Below are positions 1 to 8,109 of a DNA stretch of 41,932 nt, in pieces (position 1 is the stretch's first letter; every line of letters starts with the position of its first letter). Made by a program: the position numbers and the translations under genes. Below the pieces are notes generated by a model. The model was not told the origin of the DNA. It ran no database searches and worked only from the letters and a program-made list of their open reading frames with translations. Location of the stretch: NCBI GenBank assembly GCA_947630665.1, contig CANRID010000018.1, forward strand, positions 1-41,932, in the 5' to 3' direction. Origin of the DNA: an uncultured Bacteroidales bacterium (GTDB lineage Bacteria; Bacteroidota; Bacteroidia; Bacteroidales; UBA932).

Positions 1-10
1 TTAGGGTACG

Positions 11-18
11 CAAAATTA
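11..18 (-). promoter_or_regulatory. Minus-strand -7 promoter box (TAATTTTG) for a gene left of the window
   Basis: Read on the minus strand the bases are TAATTTTG, a full match to the Bacteroidetes -7 consensus TAnnTTTG. It points out of the left edge, so the gene it would serve is not visible. It implies that the plus-strand RNA candidate that follows is not simply the tail of an upstream plus-strand gene. Confidence 0.45.
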
Positions 19-64
19 CAAATAATTGTTTATTAACCTATTATGAAATTGCTCAATTTTGAGT

Positions 65-197
65 GACGAAGTCAGGATATACCGTATCGGGAGGCCGGCT
101 ACCTGCTCGATGAAATAGCCTTCGTGAAGTAGATTCGCGGTGCACTGATTCGTTCGTATCAAAAGGGACTGCTGTAATTCGCGGCAGTCCTTTTTGC
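65..197 (+). ncRNA. Candidate structured small RNA ending in an intrinsic terminator
   Basis: No coding frame is evident here, but the plus strand can fold. ACGAAG (66-71) pairs with CTTCGT (about 119-124). Inside that, ATCGGG-AGG (about 85-93) pairs with CCT-CTCGAT (about 101-110), leaving one bulge. A terminator (166-195) closes the unit. A near-consensus -7 box, CAATTTTG (54-61), would start transcription right at the ACGAAG arm. The family is not recognised; it does not show the SRP RNA core. The 5' end is inferred from the promoter-like box and the stem. It could instead be a leader or 3'UTR remnant. Confidence 0.33.
166..195 (+). terminator. Intrinsic terminator of the candidate small RNA
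   Basis: GGACTGC (166-172) pairs with GCAGTCC (184-190), followed directly by five Ts (191-195). This is a classic plus-strand rho-independent terminator. On the minus strand the same hairpin lies just beyond the radA stop and could serve that gene too, although the T-run is on the plus side. Confidence 0.7.
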
Positions 198-223
198 TTT
201 AGTAAGTATAGTCGAAACCCGGA

Positions 224-1600
224 TTAGAAAACGGCTTTTACCAATTGGGGAATATTGGCGACGGCCACGACCTCTATCCCGGAATTTTGCAAAACGGGAG
301 CGGGTACTTTATTGAAAGAGGATATGAATATCCGGGAAAAGCCGAGTTTGGCCGCTTCCGTGATTCGTTTTTCTATCTGCCCGACCGGACGGATTTCTCC
401 GCTCAGCCCCACCTCCGCGGCAAAAGCCGTGCGCTGGGAAAGGGAAACGTCGAAATTGGACGAGAGAATGGAAGCTACCACGGCCAGGTCGCAGGCCGGA
501 TCGGAAACTTTCAGCCCTCCCGCCATGTTCAGAAAGACGTCTTTCTGGGAAAGTTTGAATCCCGCACGCTTTTCTAAAACGGCCAGCAGCATATTCATTC
601 TCCGGACATCGAATCCGGTGGCGGAACGTTGGGGAGTTCCGTAGGCGGCCGTGCTTACTAATGCCTGGATCTCGATCAGGAAAGGTCGCGTGCCGTCTAA
701 CATGGCGGCTACGGCAATTCCGCTGAGGTCTTCTCCGTGCATGGGAATGAACATCTCCGACGGATTGAGCACCTCCTTGAGACCGCTTCCGGTCATCTCA
801 TATACCGCCAGTTCCGCCGTAGAGCCGAACCTGTTTTTGATGCTGCGCAATATCCGGAACGAATGTCGGGTATCCCCTTCGAATTGGAGGACTACATCTA
901 CGATATGCTCCAGCACTTTAGGCCCGGCTATGCTTCCGTCTTTGGTTATGTGTCCTATGATGATTACCGGAATATTGCTCTCTTTCGCTAACCGCAACAG
1001 GGAAGCGGCACATTCCCGTACCTGCGATACGGACCCCGCCGAAGATTCGATGTTCTGGGAATAGATGGTCTGGATAGAGTCTACGATCAGCAGTTGGGGA
1101 GCGGTTTCTTTTGTCTGCGCGAGTATATTCTCTAATAGAGTTTCGCTCAATACTAAACAGTTGTCATGATTTCCGCCCAATCTTTCACCCCTGAGCTTTA
1201 TTTGTCGCGCACTTTCTTCTCCCGATACGTACAGGGTTTTCAGATGGTTGCAGGTCAGGGGAATCTGAAGCGACAGCGTGGATTTCCCGATACCCGGCTC
1301 TCCGCCTATCAATATCAGCGATCCTTCTACTATCCCTCCTCCCAAAACCCGGTCCAGTTCGCTGTTCCCCAGCATGATTCTGTTTTCTCTGCCGGAATCG
1401 ATGCTGGAAAGGGGCAGGGGTTTCGTATTTTGAGTCTGTAAAAAAGACCTGTTCCGGGAAGTTACGCCTCCGTCCGCTTCTTTACTCACGATTTCTTCTA
1501 CCATGGTATTCCATTCTCCGCATGCCGGACATTTGCCCATCCACTTGGGACTTTCGTTCCCGCAGGAGGTACAGAACCATGCCTTTTTTACTTTAGCCAT
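224..1600 (-). CDS. radA: DNA repair protein RadA/Sms
   Basis: RadA is a RecA-related ATPase and DnaB-like branch-migration helicase that helps process recombination intermediates. The N-terminus has a four-cysteine zinc finger (CTSC then CPAC, residues 10-27 from the chosen start). A Walker A motif (GGEPGIGKST) and the RadA-specific KNRFGS motif follow, and the C-terminal third is Lon-protease-like. I start at the ATG at 1600, which begins MAKVKKAWFC and gives 458 aa, the usual family length; the ATG at 1621 would add seven atypical residues. A minus-strand TATTTTTG box lies about 50 nt upstream and is shared back-to-back with the divergent serine hydrolase promoter. Confidence 0.97.
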   Translation of the reverse strand: MAKVKKAWFCTSCGNESPKWMGKCPACGEWNTMVEEIVSKEADGGVTSRNRSFLQTQNTKPLPLSSIDSGRENRIMLGNSELDRVLGGGIVEGSLILIGGEPGIGKSTLSLQIPLTCNHLKTLYVSGEESARQIKLRGERLGGNHDNCLVLSETLLENILAQTKETAPQLLIVDSIQTIYSQNIESSAGSVSQVRECAASLLRLAKESNIPVIIIGHITKDGSIAGPKVLEHIVDVVLQFEGDTRHSFRILRSIKNRFGSTAELAVYEMTGSGLKEVLNPSEMFIPMHGEDLSGIAVAAMLDGTRPFLIEIQALVSTAAYGTPQRSATGFDVRRMNMLLAVLEKRAGFKLSQKDVFLNMAGGLKVSDPACDLAVVASILSSNFDVSLSQRTAFAAEVGLSGEIRPVGQIEKRITEAAKLGFSRIFISSFNKVPAPVLQNSGIEVVAVANIPQLVKAVF

Positions 1601-1621
1601 ATCGAAAAAATTATCGGTCAT

Positions 1622-1640
1622 AACCGCATAAATTGCGGTT
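1622..1640. repeat. 7-bp inverted repeat in the radA/serine hydrolase divergent region
   Basis: AACCGCA (1622-1628) and TGCGGTT (1634-1640) form a perfect inverted repeat with a 5-base spacer. It sits in the predicted radA leader and upstream of the plus-strand -7 box. It could be an operator or a leader hairpin; no T-run follows, so it is not an obvious terminator. Confidence 0.35.
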
Positions 1641-1648
1641 TTCTTTCA

Positions 1649-1656
1649 CAAAAATA
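1649..1656 (-). promoter_or_regulatory. -7 promoter box of radA (TATTTTTG)
   Basis: The minus strand reads TATTTTTG, matching TAnnTTTG, about 50 nt upstream of the radA start. Only one base separates it from the oppositely oriented box at 1658-1665, so both promoters could not be occupied by polymerase at once. Confidence 0.5.
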
Positions 1657-1657
1657 G

Positions 1658-1665
1658 TATATTTG
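1658..1665 (+). promoter_or_regulatory. -7 promoter box of the serine hydrolase gene (TATATTTG)
   Basis: TATATTTG matches TAnnTTTG and lies about 64 nt upstream of the ATG at 1729. A TTG at 1633-1635, inside the inverted repeat, is a possible -33 element. Confidence 0.55.
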
Positions 1666-1728
1666 TAGAACAATATAAAAATTAATAGGGTATCTGGAAA
1701 GTATCCTGACACTTAATCTATTCGCATT

Positions 1729-3327
1729 ATGAAAAAATTTTTTCTCTCTTTCGCGGCGCTCTTTCTGTTGACTTGTCCTGCCGTTTTTGCACAGGATGCC
1801 GCATACGCCGCTTATGAAAACCGGCCTTCTTTCGGGATTCCTGACGAATCCGGCGATTTCTCCGAAGATTCCGGAAAAGACATTCCGGCACAGATCGACA
1901 AGTATATAGAATATGTCCGTACCCAATGGGAGATTCCCGGTATGGCCGTCGCGTTCATGAAAGACGGAAAGCTGATTTTTGCAAAGGGATTCGGTACCAA
2001 GGAAAAAGGAAAGCAGGATCCTGTGGATGCCAATACGGTTTTTCAGGTCGGATCCGTTTCCAAATCGTTTACGGGAACGGTAATGGCTTCGTTGGTGGAT
2101 GAGGGAAAAGTGAAATGGGAAGATACGATAAAGAATATCCTGCCCGATTTTAAAATGTACGATCCCTGGGTTACGGAAAATATGCAGGTAAAAGATATCA
2201 TGATCCATCGGAGCGGCCTGAAAGAGCAAGCCGGAACTTATATCCCCAATTTAGGCTACGGTCGGGAGGATATATATAAGATGTTGTCTTTGATGAAGCC
2301 GGATTACAGTTTCCGGGGGGATTTCCAGTATAACAACATTACCTTTATCATTGCTTCCAAAATTATCGAGAAAGTGACCGGAAAAAGCTGGGAGGAAAAT
2401 GTAAAGGAGAGAGTGTTCGATCCGGTAGGCATGACTTCCAGCTCCCTGAACGGTCCGGGATTCTCAGGTGCTTCCAATGTCGCCGTGCCTCACGAATATT
2501 ATTTCGACGGTTCCATTATTACCAATCCTCTTCACGGAGAAGAGCAGGCTTTGCATTGGCTGACGGTCATAGGGCCTGCCGGCGGCGTAAATTCCTGTGT
2601 AAACGATCTGGTGAAATATGCCCGGTTCCACATGGAAAACGGTTTGACTGCCGACGGACAGCAGGCGGTTTCCAAAAAGGGGATGAAGTATCTGCATACG
2701 GGACAGGTGATTTCTTCGCAAGATACCAACCGCACCACTTTGTACGGTACCAGCTGGTATATAGAGCAGAACGACCGGTACAGGGTGTATTTCCATACCG
2801 GCACCACCTGGGGCATGACCACCTTATGTTTTTTCGTTCCTCAGATTAAACTCTGCGGAGCCATTCTGGTCAATTGCGATGCCGGTGCCTCCCCGCGTTA
2901 TGCCATTATGCGGCGGATGATCGATTTGGTAATGGACGCTCCGGAGAAGGATTACAGCAAGGAATCTTTCGATCCATGGTATGCCCGGAGTGAAAAGAAT
3001 TGGAAAGAAAGTCAGGGCAAGGAGAAAGAAGAAATAAAACCTGCGCCATCCTTAAAGGCATTGGCAGGAGTTTATACTAAAGAGGAACCGTTCGGGAATG
3101 CCACGATCACCATAGAGAAAGGCGAACTGTACATCGCTATCGGGAAGTACGGATTTAAAAATAAAATGAAGCATGTAAACGGAAATACATTCAAGTTCAG
3201 CAGCGACGGACACAGTTTCCCGATAAATTTCACCCTGAATGAGGACGGAACGCGGGCTGAGAGTTTCGAAATAGAATTCGGGTACGGAGAGGAAAAGGAT
3301 TTCGGTCCTTGGCTGCGGAAATTCTGA
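1729..3327 (+). CDS. Secreted serine hydrolase, beta-lactamase/class C family, with DUF3471-like tail
   Basis: This is a penicillin-binding-protein-fold serine hydrolase, probably a periplasmic D-amino-acid peptidase or esterase; the substrate is not predictable. A signal peptide ends near AVFAQ (residue 22). The nucleophile motif SxxK is S109-V-S-K112, the second motif is YNN (in FQYNNITF), and the third is HTG (in HTGTTWG). Residues from about 440 to 532 look like the DUF3471 C-terminal domain found on many family members. The next gene, 38 bases downstream on the same strand, is also secreted, so the two are probably co-transcribed. A true beta-lactamase is unlikely given the length and the tail domain. 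Confidence 0.88.
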   Translation: MKKFFLSFAALFLLTCPAVFAQDAAYAAYENRPSFGIPDESGDFSEDSGKDIPAQIDKYIEYVRTQWEIPGMAVAFMKDGKLIFAKGFGTKEKGKQDPVDANTVFQVGSVSKSFTGTVMASLVDEGKVKWEDTIKNILPDFKMYDPWVTENMQVKDIMIHRSGLKEQAGTYIPNLGYGREDIYKMLSLMKPDYSFRGDFQYNNITFIIASKIIEKVTGKSWEENVKERVFDPVGMTSSSLNGPGFSGASNVAVPHEYYFDGSIITNPLHGEEQALHWLTVIGPAGGVNSCVNDLVKYARFHMENGLTADGQQAVSKKGMKYLHTGQVISSQDTNRTTLYGTSWYIEQNDRYRVYFHTGTTWGMTTLCFFVPQIKLCGAILVNCDAGASPRYAIMRRMIDLVMDAPEKDYSKESFDPWYARSEKNWKESQGKEKEEIKPAPSLKALAGVYTKEEPFGNATITIEKGELYIAIGKYGFKNKMKHVNGNTFKFSSDGHSFPINFTLNEDGTRAESFEIEFGYGEEKDFGPWLRKF

Positions 3328-3365
3328 TAAAAAAGTGATTATGAATCGACCTTGACTGATATATT

Positions 3366-4166
3366 ATGAATAAATTTTTTAAATGCACTCTGGCTTTCCT
3401 GGCTCTGACGGTTGCATTTTCGGGGCTTCGGGCCCAAGACAGGAATGCCGGGAAACCCATCATAGGGGTATCTGCTACCACTGAAAGCGGTTTGGCGGCC
3501 GCTCCGCTGACTTATGTCAATTCCGTTAAAATTGCCGGGGGAGTTCCGTTGGTCATTCCTATGACTACGGATGAAGATCAGATTAATGCTATTCTGGAGG
3601 CGATAGACGGGTTGGTGATGACCGGAGGCGAGGATATAGACCCGCTGAAATATTTCGGGGAAGAGCCGAACCTCCATTTAGGCACCATAGTGCCGGAGAG
3701 GGATGCTTTCGATGTGAAATTGATCAGAATGGCCGTAGCGAAGGGGATTCCGGTGCTGGGAATTTGCCGCGGCGAACAGATCATGAACGTGGCATTCGGC
3801 GGGACGTTGTATCAGGATATTCCGTCCCAGGCGAAGGATTCGTATGTGAAACACAATCAGAATGCACCGCGCAATTACGCCACCCATTCCATAGATGTGG
3901 AGCCTAATTCGTTATTATATAATCAATTGGGAGGCGTGAAAAAGATCAATGTAAATTCCTATCATCATCAGGCGGTGAAGGACGTGGCTCCGGGATTCCG
4001 CGTAACGGCTTACTCCAAGGACGGAATTGTGGAGGCCATTGAAAAAGAAGGGACGGATTGCGTATGGGGCGTGCAGTTCCATCCGGAAGGGTTCGTTTCG
4101 TCCGGCAATACTGATTTTCTGGGAATTTTCAAGCATCTGATCGATTGTGCGAATCGGAAAAGGTAA
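3366..4166 (+). CDS. Secreted gamma-glutamyl-GABA hydrolase-like protein (peptidase C26, class-I glutamine amidotransferase fold)
   Basis: Family members hydrolyse gamma-glutamyl amide bonds (PuuD type). The catalytic triad is visible: Cys134 in GICRGEQ, His239 and Glu241 in QFHPEG. A hydrophobic N-terminus ending FSGLRAQ (residue 24) predicts export, which is unlike cytosolic PuuD and suggests a periplasmic gamma-glutamyl substrate such as a peptidoglycan or peptide fragment (inference). It follows the serine hydrolase closely. Its last 38 bases overlap the end of malQ, which converges from the other strand. Confidence 0.87.
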   Translation: MNKFFKCTLAFLALTVAFSGLRAQDRNAGKPIIGVSATTESGLAAAPLTYVNSVKIAGGVPLVIPMTTDEDQINAILEAIDGLVMTGGEDIDPLKYFGEEPNLHLGTIVPERDAFDVKLIRMAVAKGIPVLGICRGEQIMNVAFGGTLYQDIPSQAKDSYVKHNQNAPRNYATHSIDVEPNSLLYNQLGGVKKINVNSYHHQAVKDVAPGFRVTAYSKDGIVEAIEKEGTDCVWGVQFHPEGFVSSGNTDFLGIFKHLIDCANRKR

Positions 4167-6678
4167 CCGGATTCCGGTTGCATTCTTCGAGCAGTCCGCG
4201 CAGTTGTGAATTGTAGGCGTCGGCTGCGTTCAGATCTTCCAAATCCAGGTGCATGCGGTATTTCCATTCGTGATCGGGATCGGCAGGGTCGTTGATACGC
4301 TCGCTGTTTACATATTTGTTGCGGAGCTTCCCATTGATCGAGAGCCAGTCTTGTAAGGGGAAGATAGCCAGCATGCTGGGCGCGCTTAGATTGCGGCGCA
4401 AGACTTTCAGGCATTCTTCCGGAGAGGCATCGGGAATGGAAAGACCGGTTTCAGTATCGGTTTCTGATGAGGTGTTCAGGAGTTTTCCCAACCACATGCG
4501 CAAAGTGGGAGCATCGTGGGTGCTGGTGGCGCAGACGCTCGAATAGGGATATCCCGCGGGGTCGGCCAGCGTCCGTCCGTATTCTTTGGGCAGTATCTCC
4601 ACCTCTAAGGAAAGGATGTTCAGACGGGCCATGCAGCGGTGAACCGATTCATTGAGCATGCCCAAGTCTTCTCCGCAGGTGAGCATATTGCTGGCGGCGA
4701 TCAGTTGCCGGAGTTTTTTCATGGCATTGTCATACCATAATTGGTTGTTACGCTCGTAGAAGAAATAATGGTACAGTCTGTTGTAGGCTTCCTGTTGCGC
4801 AGGCGTGAGGGCTTGGTATTCGGAGCTTCGGAGTCCGTCTATTGCAGGATGGAATTTCCCGTGTTCGTAAGGATCTTCTATGAACAGCCCGTTGTATTTT
4901 TCTTTTTCGGGACGTCTTCCGGCTATAAATGATTTGTCGGGAGGAAGATGAAAAGGAATGCCTGCCTGTTTTATCTCTTCCTCGCTCAAAGGCAATGCAG
5001 GGTGGAAATGTCCCATCCGGCTTTCTTTGAATCCAACGGGAATTTCCCATATCCTGAAAAAGCCTAAGATATGGTCTATACGGTAGGCATCGAAGTATTT
5101 CGAGAGATGGAACAGCCGGTTCTTCCACCATTTGTAATCGTCCTGCTCCATCCGTTCCCAGTTATAGGTAGGAAATCCCCAGTTCTGGCCGCTGTCGGAA
5201 AAAGCGTCCGGGGGAGCGCCCGCCTGCTGCCCGAAGTTAAAATAATAGGGGTATTGCCAGGCTTCCGCACTATGACGGGAAATCCCGATGGGTATATCCC
5301 CTTTTAGCGCGACTCCGTGCAGGTGGGCATATTCTTTGGCCCGGGAGAGCTGCTTGCATAAATGGTATTGCAGATAAATATAAAAGTATATTTCATCGCT
5401 GTATTTGCTGTTTTTGGAGAAAAGCGGTGCGATGGTTTCCTCTTTATAGACCGAGTATTTTTCCCAAAGGCTGAAATCCGATGTGCCGTACCGGTCCCGG
5501 AGTACGCAAAAGGCGGCATAGGGGTAAAGCCATTCTTTATTTTGTTTGGTAAAGGTATAATATCCCGGTTCGGCGAAAGTGTTTTCTTTTTCCTGCCGGT
5601 AAAGCGCGCGGAAATAACGCATTTTGGAATCCCATACTTCTTCGTAATCCACATGCGCCTGATGGTTGAGGAGTTTTCCTTCCTGTTTGAATTCTTTTGC
5701 CTGAGCGGGATCTTTCAGGGTTCCCATTTCCTCCGGGTTCAAATATATGGGATGGAGTGCGATGGTGGAAATGCAGTTGTAGGGGTAGGAATCTTTCCGG
5801 TTCAGATAAACGGAAGTGTCATTGACGGGCAGCAGCTGGATAACGGATTGTCCGGTGCGGCGGGCCCAGTCGATCAGAAGCCGGAGATCTCTGAAATCGC
5901 CTATGCCGTGGCTTTCTTTGGAGCGGAGCGAAAAGACCGGTACGACGCATCCTGCATAGCGGGGACGCTCCGTTCTTACATCCGCCGAGGCATGGTCGAT
6001 GATGAAGGTGCTGTTTTTGGAAATTTCGGGAACGTTCAATTTGCGGTTCGGCCCGTTTTCCCATACGATTTGTCCCGACAGCCGGTCTTCTATAATGAAT
6101 TTATATTCCCATTCTTTTCCGGCCTCTCCGTCCGCAGGAATATTGGCTTCCCATCGCACTCCTTCCTGCCGGTTCATTTTGACCGCTTTGTCCGGATTCC
6201 AACTTCCCAAAAGCTCCGTGTTGCCGCATAGTTTTACCGAGCAATGCAGCGGAACGTTGGGAACGGTTACCTGGATAATGATTTCGCGGGAATGGATTTG
6301 CGTTTGAGTATAGGGCGTGGTACGGTCGGTGAAGAAGACCTCGGAGAACGGAGCCGACAGGAAGGGACCGTCGGAGGTATTTCCCGTCCATTGATCGTTG
6401 GCGCGGATTTCCCGGGTCTGTATGTTCAGTGCGAGGCTGCGTTCCGGCCCGGCTTCATAAAAAATTTCTCCCTGATCGTTTTTTACGAAATATTTATAGC
6501 AGATAAGGCGTTCCCGGGCGGGATTGCAATTTATTTCCCCTTCCCACAAACCGTTTTCAATATAGTTCAGTTTCAACGCCCGGGCAGCGTCATGATTTCC
6601 CAACTGTCGGGAAGATCCCGTAATAAAAAGCTCTTCTCCCCACCGGGTATTGAAATGAATGGAAAAATGTATTTTCAT
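4129..6678 (-). CDS. malQ: 4-alpha-glucanotransferase (amylomaltase, GH77) with two N-terminal CBM20 starch-binding domains
   Basis: The enzyme transfers alpha-1,4-glucan segments between maltodextrins in the cytoplasm. Two CBM20-like modules occupy about residues 1-110 and 130-230. The GH77 domain follows, with catalytic Asp535 (YRIDHILG), Glu670 (CGEDLG) and Asp722 (STHDAPTLR). At 849 aa it is longer than single-domain MalQ and resembles plant DPE2-like enzymes, which also carry paired CBM20s. There is no signal peptide. It is the last gene of the panC-panD-flippase-malQ series, 15 bases after the flippase stop. The C-terminal tail overlaps the convergent C26 gene. Confidence 0.95.
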   Translation of the reverse strand: MKIHFSIHFNTRWGEELFITGSSRQLGNHDAARALKLNYIENGLWEGEINCNPARERLICYKYFVKNDQGEIFYEAGPERSLALNIQTREIRANDQWTGNTSDGPFLSAPFSEVFFTDRTTPYTQTQIHSREIIIQVTVPNVPLHCSVKLCGNTELLGSWNPDKAVKMNRQEGVRWEANIPADGEAGKEWEYKFIIEDRLSGQIVWENGPNRKLNVPEISKNSTFIIDHASADVRTERPRYAGCVVPVFSLRSKESHGIGDFRDLRLLIDWARRTGQSVIQLLPVNDTSVYLNRKDSYPYNCISTIALHPIYLNPEEMGTLKDPAQAKEFKQEGKLLNHQAHVDYEEVWDSKMRYFRALYRQEKENTFAEPGYYTFTKQNKEWLYPYAAFCVLRDRYGTSDFSLWEKYSVYKEETIAPLFSKNSKYSDEIYFYIYLQYHLCKQLSRAKEYAHLHGVALKGDIPIGISRHSAEAWQYPYYFNFGQQAGAPPDAFSDSGQNWGFPTYNWERMEQDDYKWWKNRLFHLSKYFDAYRIDHILGFFRIWEIPVGFKESRMGHFHPALPLSEEEIKQAGIPFHLPPDKSFIAGRRPEKEKYNGLFIEDPYEHGKFHPAIDGLRSSEYQALTPAQQEAYNRLYHYFFYERNNQLWYDNAMKKLRQLIAASNMLTCGEDLGMLNESVHRCMARLNILSLEVEILPKEYGRTLADPAGYPYSSVCATSTHDAPTLRMWLGKLLNTSSETDTETGLSIPDASPEECLKVLRRNLSAPSMLAIFPLQDWLSINGKLRNKYVNSERINDPADPDHEWKYRMHLDLEDLNAADAYNSQLRGLLEECNRNPVTFSDSHNRSDA

Positions 6679-6693
6679 CGTACGAAAGACATT

Positions 6694-7746
6694 TCATTTT
6701 TTTCTGGATCCTGTTTTGATTTTATTCGCTGCGGCGATACTTATCAGGGACAGGGTACCGCACAGAATCATTACCAAGGCCTGCGATTCATGCGAAATCG
6801 TAGCAAAGATTACACCTGTAGTCTGGGGAATCAGATATATTTTCGACAACGCCAGACTGATGATGAAATGGTAGGCCCCCAGTCCTCCCTGCACGGGAAT
6901 CACCCATCCGAGGCCTCCTGCAATCATCAGAAACAATGCATCGGCGCCTCCCAAGTGTCCTACGGAGGGGAACGCATATATGGTCGTAAGGCTGGTCAGC
7001 CAGTAAGTACCCCACAAGAGAAATGTAAACAGAAAGAACAAACCTTTGTTTTTCATGCGGAAAGCCGTCATCAGACCGTTTGTCAGGCCTTTGACGATAT
7101 CCGCGATTTTACGGAAGAATTTAATTTTTGCCAGCCTCTTGCGGAAAATCCAGATTCCGGCTATTACAACTGACAGAATGATGGCAGCCATGGCTGCCGA
7201 AATCCAGATCCATCCTGCGGAAAATCTTTCCGCAAACGGTTTTATCAGTTCTTCTTTCAGAAAGGAACCGAATTCGGCCCATTTGAAGGCCAGCAATAAC
7301 AGCATCCATATCAGCAGGCAGAACAGGTCGAAACTGCGTTCCAGCACTACGGTGCCTAAGGCGCCTTCGAATGAGACTTTCCGGCTTCCGGCGATTACTC
7401 CGCAACGGGCCAGCTCTCCGGCCCGGGGAAGGGCGAAGTTGGTCAGATAGGCGATTGTCACTCCATGATAGGTTTCCCGACGGGTAATGTCCTTGTTCAG
7501 GGGAAGGAGCAGCAATCTCCAGCGAAGCGCACGGAAGACGAACCCTGAAAAGCCGATGAACATGGATGCGAATATCCAGTAGTAATTGCAGCTTTCGATC
7601 CCTTTCCGGAAATCGCTCCATTTGACTCCTTTGAACGAGAGATACAGCAGGCCCGCCGCAAGGAGCAGCAGAGCCGTGTATTCCAATACTCTGACCGGAG
7701 AGAATCTTTTTTGGGGGGAGGCCGTCCGGGAAGAACGCATGTCCAT
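6694..7746 (-). CDS. UPF0104 / lysylphosphatidylglycerol-synthase-like flippase-domain membrane protein
   Basis: This is an integral membrane protein of the AglD/MprF-N-terminal family (COG0392), whose better-known members flip or help transfer lipids and polyprenyl sugars. About eight hydrophobic segments are visible, the first near residues 23-41. Family-like stretches include FALPRAGELARCGVI and the glycine-rich GGLGWVIPVQGGLGAYH. It starts four bases after panD and ends 15 bases before malQ, so it is probably co-transcribed with both. No soluble LPG-synthase domain follows, so lipid aminoacylation is not supported. The exact substrate is unknown. Confidence 0.83.
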   Translation of the reverse strand: MDMRSSRTASPQKRFSPVRVLEYTALLLLAAGLLYLSFKGVKWSDFRKGIESCNYYWIFASMFIGFSGFVFRALRWRLLLLPLNKDITRRETYHGVTIAYLTNFALPRAGELARCGVIAGSRKVSFEGALGTVVLERSFDLFCLLIWMLLLLAFKWAEFGSFLKEELIKPFAERFSAGWIWISAAMAAIILSVVIAGIWIFRKRLAKIKFFRKIADIVKGLTNGLMTAFRMKNKGLFFLFTFLLWGTYWLTSLTTIYAFPSVGHLGGADALFLMIAGGLGWVIPVQGGLGAYHFIISLALSKIYLIPQTTGVIFATISHESQALVMILCGTLSLISIAAANKIKTGSRKK

Positions 7747-7750
7747 ACGG

Positions 7751-8104
7751 TTATCGGATGAGTCTGTTGGTAATGGAATCCGGGAAAATGACTTTCGGTT
7801 TATGGACGGCGGCTTCTTCCGGAGTCATCAGTGCGTATGCCATGATAATCACCAGATCCCCTACGGCGAATTTGCGTGCGGCCGCTCCGTTCAGACATAT
7901 TTTTCCGCTGTCTCTTTCTCCTTTTATAATATATGTATCCACTCTTTCGCCGTTATTTATATTGACGATGGTTACTTTTTCGTTTTCCGACAAGCCGGCC
8001 GCTTCGATCAGGGCTTCGTCTATGGTTATGCTGCCTATATAATTTAAATTGGCTTCCGTTACGCTGACCCGGTGTATTTTGGATTTGAGAATGTTTAAAA
8101 GCAT
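7751..8104 (-). CDS. panD: Aspartate 1-decarboxylase
   Basis: PanD makes beta-alanine from aspartate for pantothenate and CoA. It is translated as a proenzyme that cleaves itself at Gly24-Ser25 (YIGSITID) to form the pyruvoyl cofactor, and that motif is intact here. Length is 117 aa, normal for the family. It starts five bases after panC, so the two enzymes whose products meet in pantothenate synthesis are made from one message. Confidence 0.97.
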   Translation of the reverse strand: MLLNILKSKIHRVSVTEANLNYIGSITIDEALIEAAGLSENEKVTIVNINNGERVDTYIIKGERDSGKICLNGAAARKFAVGDLVIIMAYALMTPEEAAVHKPKVIFPDSITNRLIR

Positions 8105-8109
8105 AGGGG

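Noticed and set aside
4129-4166. 38-base tail-to-tail overlap of the C26 gene and malQ as a sign of a misassembled end
   Set aside because: Both C-termini carry their motifs well upstream and both frames close normally; short convergent overlaps occur elsewhere in this window (35364-35373).
5362-6231. Long open frame (289 codons) on the plus strand inside malQ
   Set aside because: It is antisense to a gene with full GH77 motifs, has no recognisable domain and no promoter box; it reflects codon bias of the opposite strand.
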